The translations under genes and the position numbers were made by a program. Under the pieces are notes generated by a model. It ran no database searches. It had not been told where the DNA came from and was given only the letters and a program-made list of their open reading frames with translations. From Peromyscus leucopus (lineage: Eukaryota; Chordata; Mammalia; Rodentia; Cricetidae), in assembly GCF_004664715.2 (NCBI RefSeq), contig NC_051082.1, forward strand, positions 8,190,498 to 8,254,497: a stretch of DNA of 64,000 bases. The letters run 5' to 3'. Shown one piece after another: positions 32,886 through 45,059 of the stretch (the first letter of the stretch is position 1; every line of letters starts with the position of its first letter).

Positions 32886-33327
32886 GCTGCATAGCCTTCT
32901 TCACACGCCACTTCCAGCACAGAGCTCCGTGCACAGAGCCCCTGAGGTTTCCCACTTTCCACTGCAGTGTCCCCCACACCCTTCCTAGTCTGTCCCCACA
33001 GTGTTTATCCAGCCTCCCTTCCTCAACTCTGGGGCAGGCGGTCCGTTCTGCTCTTCTGCAGTCAGATGTCCCAGGCTCACCCTGGTCCTGCCTTTGGTAC
33101 TCACGGTTATTTCCTCAGAGAGTTTCTCCACCCACTCACACATTACCTTTTTTCTTCAAGACCCAGTGTCTTGTTTGGCTCTTCCTCCGCCTAGTTCTGC
33201 TGTCTTTTTGCTGAGCCAGGGTTTCATGTAGCTCAACCTGGCCTAGAAATTGGTGACAGCACCAATGCTAAGTTTGAACTCCTGATTCTCCTGCCTCCAC
33301 CTCCCAATAGGATTTCATCTATTGTTT

Positions 33328-33470
33328 TTTTTTTTTGTTTTTTTTTTGTTTGTTTGTTTTTGTTTTTGTTTTTGTTTTTTTTTTGGTTTTTCCAGACAGG
33401 GTTTCTTTGTGTAGCTTTGCATCTTTCCTGGAACTCACTCTGTAGTCCAGGCTGGCCTTGAACTCTTGTT
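33328..33470 (-). repeat. B1 SINE, truncated
   Basis: Long T/GT-rich tail, ggtttttccagacagggttt, then ccaggctggccttgaactc, where it stops abruptly against another B1. Confidence 0.85.
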
Positions 33471-33622
33471 TTGTTTTTTGAGTCAGGGTCTCACTACATA
33501 GTCTCCCGGCCAGCCTGGAACTTGCTATGTAGACCAGGCTGTCCTTGGACTCCCAGAGACCCTCCTGCCTCTGCCTGCTGAGTGCTGGGAATTTAAGGGC
33601 GCACGCCACCAGCAGCAGATGG
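33471..33622 (-). repeat. B1-like SINE, older
   Basis: ttgagtcagggtctcactac through gtgctgggaatttaaggg. Directly abuts the truncated B1 on its left. Confidence 0.8.
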
Positions 33623-33894
33623 CTTTTCATTGATCAAAACAACAAAACAAAAGGTGTGTGTGCCCCTGTCATTCAGCCTCACATCCTCACTAGTGCACAC
33701 ACTGGGGTTTTATAATCTGTGCACACTATATATGCTAGTGAAGGGCTTTCACTGTGACGTTGGTGTGACCGGCCTGTATCATGCTTCCATCATACCCGTC
33801 TTCACCTACCCTCTTCCTCGCCCCCTTCAGTTCCCAGCTTTCTCATCCTCTAGCAGCCCTCTGCCACTTTTGGCTCATATGTAATTTTTTTTTT

Positions 33895-34190
33895 TTTTAA
33901 TTCTCGTTTCCACAAAGCCCAGAACACATGTGACACTGTCTTCTCATGCCTGGCTTCTGGTGATTCTGATTCTATCTACTTTCCTGCAAATGATCGGATT
34001 TTATTCTTGGCTATGGCTGAATATATGTACATCTTCCCCACCCTTCTCACCCACGAGCTAGCCTAGGCCAATCCCATGGCTTGGCTGCCGTAACCAGGGC
34101 AGCAATAAGCATGGTGTGCAGGTGTCCACAGTGTCTGACGACTGATTCCTCCAGGTGGATACCCAGGAGAGGCACACCTGGATCATCCTT
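33895..34190 (-). repeat. Ancient L1 ORF2/3'-end relic
   Basis: Reverse-complement L1 landmarks: ttttattcttggctatggct, ggcagcaataagcatgg and ccaggtggatacccaggag. Heavily diverged with no open frame. Confidence 0.55.
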
Positions 34191-34212
34191 CTCTTTTTCA
34201 ATGGGATTTTTT

Positions 34213-34352
34213 GCTTTTGTTCTGAGATAGGGTCTTCCTATATCTCTCTGACTATCCTGGAACTTGCCATATAGACCAGGCTGGCCTCAAACTCAGAGAG
34301 ATCCTCCTGCCCCTGCATCCTGAGTGCTGGGATGAAAGGTGTGCACTAGCCC
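34213..34352 (-). repeat. B1 SINE, diverged
   Basis: gatagggtcttcctatatc, accaggctggcctcaaactc and gtgctgggatgaaaggtgtg. Confidence 0.8.
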
Positions 34353-34644
34353 ACATGTTGTGTTTTGAGTGTGTTGAGAAGCCTCTGTCTGTTTTCTACT
34401 GTAAGGATGCTAAACTATCAATGTGAGCATTTGAACACAAGGACCCTGTTTCAAGCTTGCATCCTCCACTGTTCTCAGCCGGATGCTGTGATGTCTGACT
34501 TTGATTCAAAGGGAAATTAAAGAGTAGATCTATTCCTGTGTCTGTGTTAAACTCAATCAATGATCCCGTTAATGTCGAAGGGACTTGAATATTTTTCTAA
34601 TTTGGGGCAGGTCTATCTTTTTCTTAACCAATAAGCAGAAAATT

Positions 34645-34855
34645 ATACTAAACTGAGCCTCATAGCACAGGCCTATAGTCTTGGCTCCTTGGAAGACTGA
34701 GGCAGGTGGATCATAAGTTGAGGATATACTTGGACTACAGAGGCCAGCCTAAGCAACTTGGGGAGATCCTAAAAGTAAAAAAGGTGGCTGGGGGTACAGC
34801 TCATCAGTAAAGCACTTGCCTGGTAGGAGGCCCTAGGTTCAATCCCCCAGGCCCC

Positions 34856-34906
<51 letters not shown>
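34645..34906 (+). repeat. B1/ID dimeric SINE (B4-like) with (AC)n tail
   Basis: The B1-like half (gaagactgaggcaggtggat) is joined to an ID-like half (agctcatcagtaaagcactt, taggttcaatccccc). It ends in (AC)24 at about 34858-34905. Confidence 0.7.
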
Positions 34907-34908
<2 letters not shown>

Positions 34909-35015
34909 CTGTCCACATACACAGTCTGCCAGTATGAAACTTGACATTTTAAAGCTCACAATTCAGGCCTGTAGTATATCCATGATGCTGCTGCAGCCAT
35001 CACCATGATCTTAAC

Positions 35016-35225
35016 CCAGTGTTTCCCAACCTCCCTAATCCTATGACCCTTCAGTTCACTTCCTCATGCTTTGCTGACCCCCAACCACAACATTATTTTT
35101 GTTGCTACTTCATGACTGTAATTTTGTTACTGTTATGAATTAGAATGTAAAGATCTGTGTTTTCTACTGGTCTTACTTGGATGACCCCCTGGAAGGGGTC
35201 TTGACCCACCGGTTGAGAACCACTC
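35016..35225. mobile_element. hAT-type nonautonomous DNA transposon
   Basis: Terminal inverted repeats of the cagtggttctcaacc type: cagtgtttcccaacct at the left and ggttgagaaccactc at the right. The internal signature gttgctacttcatgactgta is shared with copies at 39.6 and 45.4 kb. Confidence 0.75.
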
Positions 35226-35381
35226 ATCTTGACTCTTGTCAGTTCGGTCCCACGTCCCAGACAGCAGGGTCCCTGCTGGCAGGCACTTGCAGCGGCTTCC
35301 AGCACCAAGCAATTGCTAATTCTCTGTCTTTGTGAATCAGCTGAGCATTTTTATGTGTGGACTCAGACCATAAGTGGTTGT

Positions 35382-35606
35382 GTGAGTGTGAGTGTATGTG
35401 TGTGTGTGTGTGTGTTCCACTTTGCATGGTGTTTTCAAGTCTCACCCATGTTACAGCATGTGTCAGAGCTTCACTCCCTTTTAAGACCAGCAGTATCCCA
35501 GGGTGTAGGGGGCATCCTATTCTGTGGACCCATCTACTGATGCCGTTTGAGTTGTTGCCACTTGGTGATTGTGGATAATGTTGAGGTGGGCATCCTCATA
35601 GGTACT

Positions 35607-35655
<49 letters not shown>

Positions 35656-35875
35656 GTGCACAGAGAGATCAGAAGAAGACATCAGATCCCCTGGCACTAG
35701 AGTTACAGGCAGTTGTGCGCCTCCCTGTGTGGATGCTGGGATCCAGGAGCGCATGAAGCACTCTTTATGGCTGAGCTGTCTCTCTGGCTTGCATGGATAC
35801 ATTTTCATAGGAGCGTATGTTTTCAGTTCTTTGGGGTATGTACCTAGGGGTGGAATTGCTCGTAATTATTTTTGT
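35382..35875 (-). repeat. Ancient L1 relic interrupted by (TG)n and a B2
   Basis: Reverse-complement L1 landmarks: tgttttcaagtctcacccat, ggacccatctactgatgcc, then after the insert tatgttttcagttctttggg and tagggtggaattgct-like sequence. The B2 (minus) fills about 35655-35790 and (TG)n fills 35608-35653. Confidence 0.6.
35608..35790 (-). repeat. (TG)n and B2 SINE inside the L1 relic
   Basis: (TG)23, then minus-oriented B2 signatures agagatcagaagaagacatc, ctagagttacaggcagttg and ggatgctgggatccaggag. Confidence 0.8.
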
Positions 35876-35879
35876 TATA

Positions 35880-37424
35880 TAATAGAAATGAAAATTCTTT
35901 GATAACGTCTCTCTGAAGTCCTCCACACAAATACACAAAACATTGTTTATTTAGTTAACTGGCTCCTGGATGTTTTCTCCAGAAACAAGACAGACATAAA
36001 ACCTCAACTTGGTCCTGGACAGGTGGTCTGTCTTTAATTCTGAATGAATGGTTCCAATTGTCTGCCACCTGGAGGGTACCATGCAGAAGACATGACTAAG
36101 CATCCTATCATAGCCATAATTAATAAAATTGAGGAGTGCCGACGTCATGTAAGGGAAGACACAGGGCGCGGCTGCCATCAGGAAGCCGTCGGGGGGCAAC
36201 TGCACACGGTGGAGATGGAATTTGAACGAAGTCCCAGAGGCTGGCCAGCTTTTCATCAGGTGTGGCAGGACATAATCAGTGCATGCTCAGCCAAGTGCAG
36301 AGGGTGTGAACAAAGCCTAGGGTACTTAGGGACAGTGGGAAATCAAAGGCCTTTTGAATCACATAGCAAGAGGGTTGAACTCTGAACCAGAGATAGTGGG
36401 GAGCCATTTAAGCCATTTGAATAGAAGAGACCGGTGCAATCAGAGCCTTTGAAGGAGCTCTCCAGAGCTAGTTTGTGGAGTGACTTCAAGGAAGAAAGAG
36501 GTTGGGAATGAGAATTTGGACCAAGGTTCCGGACCGAAGACGGCCACAATGAAAAAGAAGAAAAGCAGCCGGGGAGAGATTCTGAGGGCATTAGCAGCTC
36601 GGGAGAGAGAGCTATCGGCAGAGAGAGTGAGGAAGGGAGAGAGTACAGAGGAGAGTGAGAATGGGAGAGAGTACAGAGTTCAGCACCAACTCCTGCGTGG
36701 AAGGGTGGGGTGGGGTGCCACCTAAGGTGTTTGCAGGGGCTCTCACGGGGCCCCAGGGGGAAGGAACCAGGGCCCGTGAGGAGGGCCTGCCCAGAGGTTC
36801 CAAAAGATCCGACCTGGGAAGAATCCTTCCGGATGTGGAGATGAGCAGGTTGGAGCGAAAGTCCCGGAAGTGTGTTCCTGACGGGGAAGGCCCCACCCTC
36901 TAGAGGCAGGGATGCCTCGGCATGATGTAGGCCACGCAGAGGGGCGGGTAGGCAGGGATGGAAGACGATGAGAGGGTGGACTGATCAGCGAGCAGGCCAC
37001 CCGGTAAGGGACGAAGGGGCCATTTGTTGTCCTGGCTGAGAGGTGTCAACCTGAAGAAAGAGGGTTGGGGGTAAAGACAAGTGAGGGGCTGAGGAAGCTT
37101 ATGGCCAATGGCCTCCAGGTGGGGTGTAGACACATGAGGAGGAGGAGTTCCCTACAGACTAGTAGGATGAGAGAACATCTCGGCTGACCTCAGGCACCTG
37201 GAGAGAGACTGAACTGTCTGTCGTTCCATCCTCTGTGAATGTTTGTCTTGTAGGTAAGGTAGGAAACAGACCTCCACTTACTCTTTTAAAGGTGTCTTCT
37301 TCCCCCAAAGCATGGCCCTGTGGTAGAATTGTACAAGCACCCAGGTCGGCCAGCCAGTCTGTTTCTTGTCATTGTTCAGGCTTTGTATTTTAGATGCTTA
37401 TAATAGTGGGAAGTCATAAAAATT
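35880..37424. other. SINE-poor intronic block
   Basis: About 1.5 kb with no recognised SINE. It includes a purine-rich stretch at 36,560-36,690. No exon or pseudogene recognised. Confidence 0.4.
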
Positions 37425-37425
37425 T

Positions 37426-37562
37426 ACCGGGTGGCGGTGGCGCACACCTTGAATCCCAGCCCTCAGGATCTCCGTGGGTTCAAGGCCAGCTTCAGTCTAA
37501 AGTGAGTTCCAGGACAGCCAGAGCTGTTACATAGAGAAACCTTGTTTCAAAAAAACAAAGCA
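37426..37562 (+). repeat. B1 SINE
   Basis: gggtggcggtggcgcacacc through tacatagagaaaccttgttt, with an A-rich tail. It has an internal deletion relative to full-length B1. Confidence 0.88.
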
Positions 37563-38009
37563 AAATGGCTCCTAAACCTCCAGTTTAACACGTTGATACT
37601 GATGTGTTGCTTTTCCTCAAAGGTGTCCCGGAAGGATAATGTTTTGTATTTTCTATAGGCAGTGTGAGTGCTAATCTTTTCTACAGTATAGCAGACGTCA
37701 ACATAACTTTTATTTTAGGGAACTGGGACTCAACTGTGAAAACGCTTGAATCTGCCCCCAAAGTAATGATGACCAGATGTCACGTGGCACTGTAGAGTCT
37801 CTATATAGCAGATGTTCTCAAAGGGAGTTCCTTATCAGTCTTAATTGGGGGTTCCCGACCCTGATGAGGAGGTTTGGGGAGTGAGTAGACGTGGAAGCTG
37901 GGCCCACCATTGTTTTCGCTAACTTTCCCTTGGGCAGCAAAATGGTGGCAGTGTCTGACTCAAAGAAGCCCTTATCTACTTTTTATTCATTCATTCATTT
38001 GTTTATTTA

Positions 38010-38098
38010 TGCCAGGGTCTCACTGTGTAGTCAGACTGGCCCAGATCTCACAATATAAACCAGGCTGCCTTTGAACTCAGAAATCTGCCTGCCTCTCC
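38010..38098 (-). repeat. B1 SINE fragment
   Basis: ccagggtctcactgtgtag and ctttgaactcagaaatctgc. Confidence 0.75.
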
Positions 38099-38493
38099 CC
38101 TCCCCCTGAAGGGGGGTGGCCAGGCAAACAGGCAATCCATTCTTCTTGCTTTGATCAGTGGGGTAGATTTGTAAGTAACTACAAGATACAAATCGTACCC
38201 TACCCCAGGTGTATTTTGCATATGACACTCCAGACTTCTTTACAGTTTTTAAAGTAGTAACTAGGATGGCTGATGTCATGTAGCTTTCTTACCTTAAAGT
38301 ATCAACAGATGTTCATCGCTTTGTCATAAAATGTGCCTCTTCCCTCTCGTTCCCAAGCCTTCATTGTTGCACAGATAATCAAATTAGCTTTTTTAAGTCT
38401 TTATTGTTATAAATGTTGAAATTAGCTCCTTAGAGTCTCTCTCTGTCCCTCCCCCTTCCTCTCTCACCCTTTCTCCCCCAATACACCACCACA

Positions 38494-38497
38494 AATA

Positions 38498-38544
<47 letters not shown>

Positions 38545-38739
38545 GCTGGGTGGTGATGGCACACACCTTTAATCCCAGCACTCGGGAGGCAGAGCCAGGC
38601 GGATCTCTGTGAGTTCGAGGCCAGCCTGGGCTGCAGAGTGAGTTCCAGGAAAGGCGCAAAACTACACAGAGAAACCCTGTCTCAAAAAACCCAAATATAA
38701 ATAAATAGATAAATAAATAAATAAAATTTAAAGTATTAA

Positions 38740-38784
<45 letters not shown>
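38494..38784 (+). repeat. (AAT)n - B1 - (ATT)n composite
   Basis: (AAT)n at about 38494-38544, a young plus-oriented B1 at 38545-38700 with a GATA/AAAT-rich tail, then (ATT)n at 38740-38784. The two microsatellites are reverse complements of each other. Confidence 0.9.
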
Positions 38785-38785
<1 letters not shown>

Positions 38786-39338
38786 TAGGTTCCTTTCCAG
38801 GCACAAGAAGATTCCATAGCAGTTAAACCTCTAAGAGCTTGGTTTCCAGAAATATGGATTCTTTCTCTCTTTTCTTCAAAACAGGATGAGGGGACAGAAT
38901 TGTTACACTGTGTCCTAAGAGAGGCATTCATTTACTTCCTGGCTGTGTGTCCCCTTTTTTTCTCCACCCACCAAAAATGCAAGCCAGAGTCTGACAGTTC
39001 CCTCTAGCTGCGAGGGTCCGAAAGGGTGTGGCCCTGGCTCTCTGGACAGATGGCTGTTTACTGACCTTCATCTGGTCAAGACCGGCTCCTGCCACATTTC
39101 GTCCCAAACCTGATCACTACCCTCCCTTCCTCATACTTCAGCCTGTTCCATATTTTTTATTATTATTCAAGTTTTACATCCAAACCTCATTGTTTTAACC
39201 TCTCTAACATCTTGACTAAGAAAGGAAAAATGTTGTACCTGTCCAAAGTAGCCAATTCCTAATTAATGACTACATTATTTAATAACTATTTCTTACCTAT
39301 TTTGGCTATACTTCAGTCTCTTTAATCTATTTCATTTA

Positions 39339-39340
<2 letters not shown>
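38785..39340. other. Unique intronic segment
   Basis: No repeat or exon recognised. Confidence 0.4.
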
Positions 39341-39341
<1 letters not shown>

Positions 39342-39388
<47 letters not shown>

Positions 39389-39585
39389 GCCTGCATGCAT
39401 GTCTGTACCTACGTGGTATGCCTAGTGTCAGAGGAGGTCAGAAAGGGAATCAGGTCCCTGGAAATGGAGTTATGGATGGTTGTGATGGTTGTGATCTATC
39501 TACTATGTGGGTGCTTGGAGCTGAACCCAGGTCCTCTAGAAGAGCAGCCAGTGCTCTAAACAACTGTGCCATCACTCCAGCCCAG
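39342..39585 (-). repeat. (GT)n and B2 SINE
   Basis: (GT)22 at 39342-39385, then minus-oriented B2 with tcagaggaggtcagaaaggg, ggagctgaacccaggtcctc and gccatcactccagccc. Confidence 0.85.
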
Positions 39586-39756
39586 AGGTTCGAAACCTGT
39601 GGGTCACCATATCGGATATTTACATTATGATTCATAATAGTAGCAAAATTACAGTTATGAAGTAGCAACAAAATAACTTAATGACTGAAGGTCGCTACAA
39701 CCTGAGGAACTGTATTAGAGGGTCGTACCATCAGGAAGCTTGAGAACCACCAGTCT
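39586..39756. mobile_element. hAT-type nonautonomous DNA transposon
   Basis: agaggttcgaaacctgtggg at the left and cttgagaaccaccag at the right are decayed terminal inverted repeats. Internal ttacagttatgaagtagcaa. 'tccagccc' occurs just outside both ends, which is compatible with an 8-bp duplication. Confidence 0.75.
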
Positions 39757-39940
39757 CCAGCCCTTATTTATTGTTCTTTTACAAATATTTGTTTGTTTGA
39801 GGGCAAACACACATGTGGAGGTCGGAGGACAATTTGCAGGAGTTGGTATTCTCCTTCTCCCGTGTGGGTCCTGGGGTTTGAACTCAGGTTCTGAGGCTTG
39901 GCAGCAAGCCCCTTTACCTGCTAAGCCATCTCGCCGGCCT
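39757..39940 (-). repeat. B3-type SINE
   Basis: tgtggaggtcggaggacaat, cccgtgtgggtcctgggg and taagccatctcgccggcc. Confidence 0.85.
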
Positions 39941-40482
39941 GTTTGACTTTAAGTTTTTGTCCTGACCTGATCCTGCAATGTGACGTTTTCATTCAAACAT
40001 TCAGGAGCAACTGCTTCTAAATAGTAGATCTGGCCATGTGGGGTTTGTTTTTTAGCATTTTACTTACTAGCTAGTAGCGGACTAAGCCTCAGAAGCTTAC
40101 TGGGGATCCTCAACTGGCTAACACCTCGGAAAATCAGATTAACGCTCTGAGTATCCTGGACAAGGTGAAGGGGTGAGTGGGCATTACCATGAGGCCCCAG
40201 CTCTACGGATGCACATTGTGTGATATAATAAAAGACCAGACACAAGGAAGAGTAAGCATCACCAGCAGCTCCAGGCTTTGAAAGAGCAAGAGAGAAAGAA
40301 GTGCTGGCTTCTGAGTGTGAGAAGGGCAGCGCTGTTGTTCACACAGCCAGGATGCTCCCCATGGCAGCATCAATCGCATCCACATCAGTTGGTCAGGACT
40401 CATTGTGCAGTTAAGGGAAGCCTCTGAAAAATCCTTTCTTCCACCGGCTTCCATCATGAATAGGGGTGGGGAGAGCATGTGC
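39941..40482. other. Unique intronic segment
   Basis: No repeat or exon recognised. Confidence 0.4.
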
Positions 40483-40492
40483 AAGTGGTTAA

Positions 40493-40677
<185 letters not shown>

Positions 40678-40703
40678 AAGTGGTTAATACAATACCATCG
40701 ATG

Positions 40704-40830
40704 AGCAGGCATGGTGGTACACGTCTTTAATTCTAGTATGCAGAGGCGAGACAGGTGGATCTCTGAGAGTTTGAGACCAGTCTTGGCTACATAGTGGAAG
40801 CCCCATCAAAGAAAAAAGAAAAAAAGTTCT
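40704..40830 (+). repeat. B1 SINE, diverged
   Basis: gcaggcatggtggtacacg, gatctctgagagtttgagac, and an aaaaaagaaaaaaag tail. Confidence 0.8.
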
Positions 40831-41410
40831 CATTGCCTCGTGCCTTTCATGTTTTTAACCATATGGTAACATGCTCGTGCCAGCAGGGGCCCATCTCTGC
40901 GTGGTGTGCCCATCCCTGTCAAATAGGAGGATTGTTGTGCTGCTGCTGCTCCCTAAGAGGCAGGTGAGGATGGTGGGCGGGTTAGAACTGGTACTCCGGT
41001 CACATCTGTGCTTTTCCATGAGGATATGACCAACCAAGTCTGTCCCTGCTGCATAGGCATCCGGGGTGGGGGTCGAACTGGCCATTATCCCCACTCACAC
41101 CACTGCAAAAGATTCAAGAGCTTGGATCTGTGGGTCGAGATAATCAAGTGAGGAATCTGGACAGGACACAGGCCAGTGAGTACGGGGGTGCTGGGGGAAA
41201 ATGCTGGCGTCACTACACGGTAAAGATGAAGTGGGGCGTGGGTCTGTTTTGATTTTCAAAAAGTGAGGTACGGTGCCTTGCCGTATGTCCTTTAAATGAG
41301 TGACAGCAGCAGTTTCGTGTGGTGGCGCCCTCATACTTTATTCTGTCCCGTGCAAATGGACCCGTGCAGGTACCAATACCCCATATTTTATAATGCTTGT
41401 TCACATTGAA
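40831..41410. other. Unique intronic segment
   Basis: No repeat or exon recognised. Confidence 0.4.
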
Positions 41411-41414
41411 TTCT

Positions 41415-41575
41415 TTATCTATTGGGAGCTGGTGGGGAAAGGGCGCATGCTTATGAAGGTTAGAGGACAGCTCTGGGGACTCACCTTCCACCATGTGAGC
41501 TCCAGGGCCTGAACTGAGGGCCTCCGGCTTGGCAGCAGGCATCTTTGCCCATTTAGCCCTCTGGCCAGCCCCTCA
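41415..41575 (-). repeat. B3-type SINE, diverged
   Basis: ggttagaggacagctctggg, ccaccatgtgagctccagg and cttggcagcaggcatctttg. Confidence 0.75.
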
Positions 41576-41685
41576 GCAAGTATTTTGGATTTTTCCCCCT
41601 GGGCATCCTAACCATTAGGTTTAACGCTGTGCTGTGTATGGAGTGCACTGAGAATCCTGATGTCATAAAAGAACTTTTGCAGCCA

Positions 41686-41828
41686 GACTTGGTGACACAC
41701 GTTTCTAATCCCAGCACTGGGGAGGCAGAAGCCTGAGGATCTTTGTGAGTTCGAGCCTGGCTGCTCTTTACAAAGCAAGCGAGTTCCGGGACAGCCAGGG
41801 CAGTTACACAGACCCTATCTCCAATCGC
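41686..41828 (+). repeat. B1 SINE
   Basis: gccagacttggtgacacacg through ggacagccagggcagttaca. Confidence 0.85.
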
Positions 41829-41851
41829 CCTCCCTACAGAAAGAAAAACTC

Positions 41852-42165
41852 TTGCAAGTAAACACAGAGACTTATATTGCTTACAAACTGTATGGCCATG
41901 GCAGGCTTCTTGCTAACTGTTCTTATAGCTTAAATTAATCCATTTCCACAAATCTATACCCTGCCACGTGGCTCGTGGCTTACCGGCATCTTTTCATGCT
42001 GCTTGTCAGGGTGGCGGCTAGCAGTGTCTCCTTCTGCCTTCCTGTTCTTTTATTTCTCCTCTCTGTTAGTCCCGCCTATACTTCCTGCCTGGCCACGGCC
42101 AATCAGGTTTTATTTATTGACCAATCAGAGCATCTTGACATACAGACCATCCCCCAGCACAGCCA
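41852..42165 (-). repeat. Rodent LTR/ERV-like interspersed repeat (name uncertain)
   Basis: acacagagacttatattgct, ccctgccacgtggctcgtgg, cccgcctatacttcctgcct, ggccaatcaggttttatttat and accatcccccagca match a repeat I know as common in murids and cricetids. Strand and family not secure. Confidence 0.45.
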
Positions 42166-43470
42166 AGTGCATGCCATCTCAGACACCTGCACTCAGGCCC
42201 GTGGTCCTAATCATCCTCTATGTGGACCTGCTGGGTAAAGCCACAAGGAACCCAAGAACGGGCTCCCACAGGACATACAGAACATCCCACAGGTAATTTT
42301 CTAGAAATTACCAACAGAGGTATAAAGAAACACCTGTAGAAGCTTTTCAACCCAAGACATACTGTTTGTCCTTGGATGCCACAATCTGAAGAGCTATTTG
42401 TTACCTGAGGCTTAGAATGTCTCCATGCCAGGTACAACAAGGTATTGGACATCATCTACATTTTACTGATTGACAGTCAGTGAGGCTGTAACCCTTGGTC
42501 ATCTGGAGCAGTCTGACATTGTTGATGTCCCCATGCCACTGTGGAAGAGAGTTTCCCAGCCTTTATTATCCCCAGTCTTGAACTCAAGGTAGCACTTTAT
42601 CACTTGTATAACAGGCCTTACTATCAGCATCCCAACCTTTATTAAAAAAAAAAAAAAAAAAAAAAAAAGACCGACTTCAAAGTCACACCGTGTACTACCA
42701 GTCATATTTGCCTAGTGCCGTGTGGGCGGGTTTGAATGTGGCTTTCAGCTGCAGGCTGCTTGCCCCCTCCCAGCGGCTCTCTCTCCCTGGGAGGGCCAAT
42801 ATCACCCTAGTAGCAGATCAGAAAGCCACACTCTCAAACCTGTGATCACAAGCTCAATTCCAAAGGAAGTGAGTATTTGGCCAAATTAAAACAGTGGCAC
42901 ATTCGGCAAACAAATGAGAGATCGGGGAAGGACGTCAAGAACACGGTCTGAAGGATGTGCCTGATAAAATGGCATTAAAACCCCCGAGCCTCAGAGGAAG
43001 TGTGCTGAAGGGAGGCGAGGCGACCTGGTGTAGGGGTGACCCCTGCCCCACGTCCTCCTCTGGCTGTCACCGTTGACTTCTGAGGGTCCCCGATAGACCC
43101 TGTACGTTAACCCTGTCGGATGCGTGCCTCGCAGACACGGTCAGTCTGCAGCTCTTCCTCCTCCTCATTTTATTTAACCTAAAGGCAAAGGTCTGGGGGT
43201 TCTGCTGGGTGCCATTTCCCGGTTTTTCCCTTCCCGGGCACCTGCTTTCGCCGCCATTCTGATGATTCCTGGAAGTCCGTCTCCTGCCTTTTGTTCTAAC
43301 CCCTCCACACTTCACACTTCATCCTGGTTTGTCAACCTCTTCTTTTGCGCACTGGGCCCAGGCCAAGGTTGTACTTATTTACTTATTTGTTTATCGATCT
43401 ACGAATGTCCAGTAGTTTCAGCAACATCTGTTGAAAGGTGTCCGCTCAAGTGCACCTTTGTCAAAACTCC
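42166..43470. other. SINE-poor intronic block
   Basis: Poly(A) at 42640-42668. Otherwise no repeat or exon recognised over about 1.3 kb. Confidence 0.4.
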
Positions 43471-43472
43471 GA

Positions 43473-43685
43473 GGGCTGGAGAGATGATTCAACAGTTAAG
43501 AGTGTGCACCGCTCCATATAGAGAGGACCTGAGTTCGGTTCCCAGCATCCACACTGGGTGGCTCACAATCACCTGTAACTCCCTCTCCAGGAGATCCAGC
43601 CTCTAGCCTCCTCAGGCACCTGAACTCACATGCACATGCTCCACACAGACAGATAATTTAAAATAAAAATAAATATAAGAGAAAC
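43473..43685 (+). repeat. B2 SINE
   Basis: gggctggagagatgattcaa, ggttcccagcatccacac and gcctctagcctcctcaggc, with an aaaataaaaataaat tail. GT-rich DNA follows. Confidence 0.85.
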
Positions 43686-43769
43686 AAATCAGGTGGGCTT
43701 ATATGGATGTGTGGGTGTGTGTAGTAGTAGTGTGGTGTGTGTGTGTAGTGGTGTATGTTGGGGTTCTCT

Positions 43770-44110
43770 TTGTTATCTCTCCACCAGCACCAACCTGCCT
43801 TGATCACCATAGCTATATATGTTGGTGTACAATACAGTGACTGATGTTTATTTCTCTTTTTTCGGGGCTAGTTAGCCTTTCTAGTACATTCTCCTTGCAT
43901 ATAAACCTTAGAACAAGTTTGCCTGTGTGTAAAAATGCCTTGCTGGGCTGTGGTGGGAATTCTGTTCCTATCACAGGTCCATTTGGGGAGAACGAACAGC
44001 TTCCCATGCTGCTCTTCTTGCTCTGAGGAAACATAGCATCTTTTCACTCGGGCTCCTTTCTTTCATCTGTATCTTGTCGTTATCAACATGCACACTCTTG
44101 ACTTTTTTGC
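43770..44110 (-). repeat. Ancient L1 ORF2 relic
   Basis: Reverse-complement L1 landmarks around cttgatcaccatagctatat, agtacattctccttgcata and cttgctgggctgtggtggga. Heavily diverged. Confidence 0.45.
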
Positions 44111-44359
44111 TCCGTTTGGATGCTGGGCTTCCCAAAGTCTAGGGCTTCATGATCAGCGAGGGCTCCCCCACTGGACCATACCTCCAGCCAGCATCAGTTG
44201 CAGACTCCTGTGTCTAAGGTCTTGAGAGAGTAGCCTGCCGTCTCCTTTCCCTGTGATCTCTTTGTCTGGTTGGGTTTCGTGGTGATGCTAGTCCCATAGG
44301 AGGAGGGCGGCCGCCTTCCCTCCCTTCCACGTTCTGAAGGAGAGTGCACAAAGTCGGAG

Positions 44360-44575
44360 TTAATTCCTCTTTAAGTGCTTCGTAAAAGTTTTATAGGAAG
44401 GGGCCTAGATGTTTCTTTTTTAGGAGGCTTTACAAACTCACTTTGCTTTCTGGGTATAGGGTTATTTAAGGCATTAATATCCAATTCACATTGGTGGACT
44501 TTTAGGGGGAGTTGCAGAAGAGTTGGTCTGTGTCTTCTAAATTGTCAAAGTAGCCTCATTCCTGGTCTCTTGCCC
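44360..44575 (-). repeat. Ancient L1 ORF2 relic
   Basis: gttaattcctctttaagtgc, cctagatgtttcttttttag and ttctaaattgtcaaagta resemble the reverse complement of L1 ORF2. It may belong to the same old insertion as 43.8-44.1 kb. Confidence 0.45.
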
Positions 44576-44604
44576 CCCCCCCTTTTAACAGCCTTTTGAT
44601 TTGT

Positions 44605-44800
44605 ATTTTGTGCATATAGGTGTTTGCCTATATGTGTATTTCTGAGCCCACCTGTGTGCCTGGTGCCTGTAAAGGCCAGAAGAGGGCATCAGATCCCTCA
44701 GAACTGGAGTTATGGGTGTTCCCAAGCTACCATGTGGGTGGGTAATGGGAACTGAACTCAGGTCCTCTGGAAGAGCAGCCACAGCCGATACTCTTGACAC
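44605..44800 (-). repeat. B2 SINE
   Basis: aaaggccagaagagggcatc, agaactggagttatgggtg and tcaggtcctctggaagagca. Confidence 0.9.
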
Positions 44801-44821
44801 AAATCTATCTTCTTAACAGAT

Positions 44822-44992
44822 TTTTTTTTTTTTTTTTTTTTTTTTTGGTTTTTCGAGACAGGGTTTCTCTGTGTAGCTTTGCGCCTTTCCTGGAGCTCAC
44901 TTGGTAGCCCAGGCTGGCCTCGAACTCACAGAGATCCGCCTGGCTCTGCCTCCGAGTGCTGGGATTAAAGGCGTGCGCCACCAACGCCCGGC
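44822..44992 (-). repeat. B1 SINE, young
   Basis: T26, then full-length minus B1 ending accaacgcccggc. Imperfect target duplication tcttaa[c/t]agattttt on both sides. Confidence 0.93.
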
Positions 44993-45059
44993 TCATCTTA
45001 ATAGATTTTTAAGATCTTGAACATTTAAAAATATGTATAGTCTTAATGCAATCAAGTAG

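Noticed and set aside
36480..36903. Possible processed pseudogene with Lys/Glu-rich frames
   Set aside because: Purine-rich composition explains the frames. No recognisable parent gene, A-tail or target duplication.
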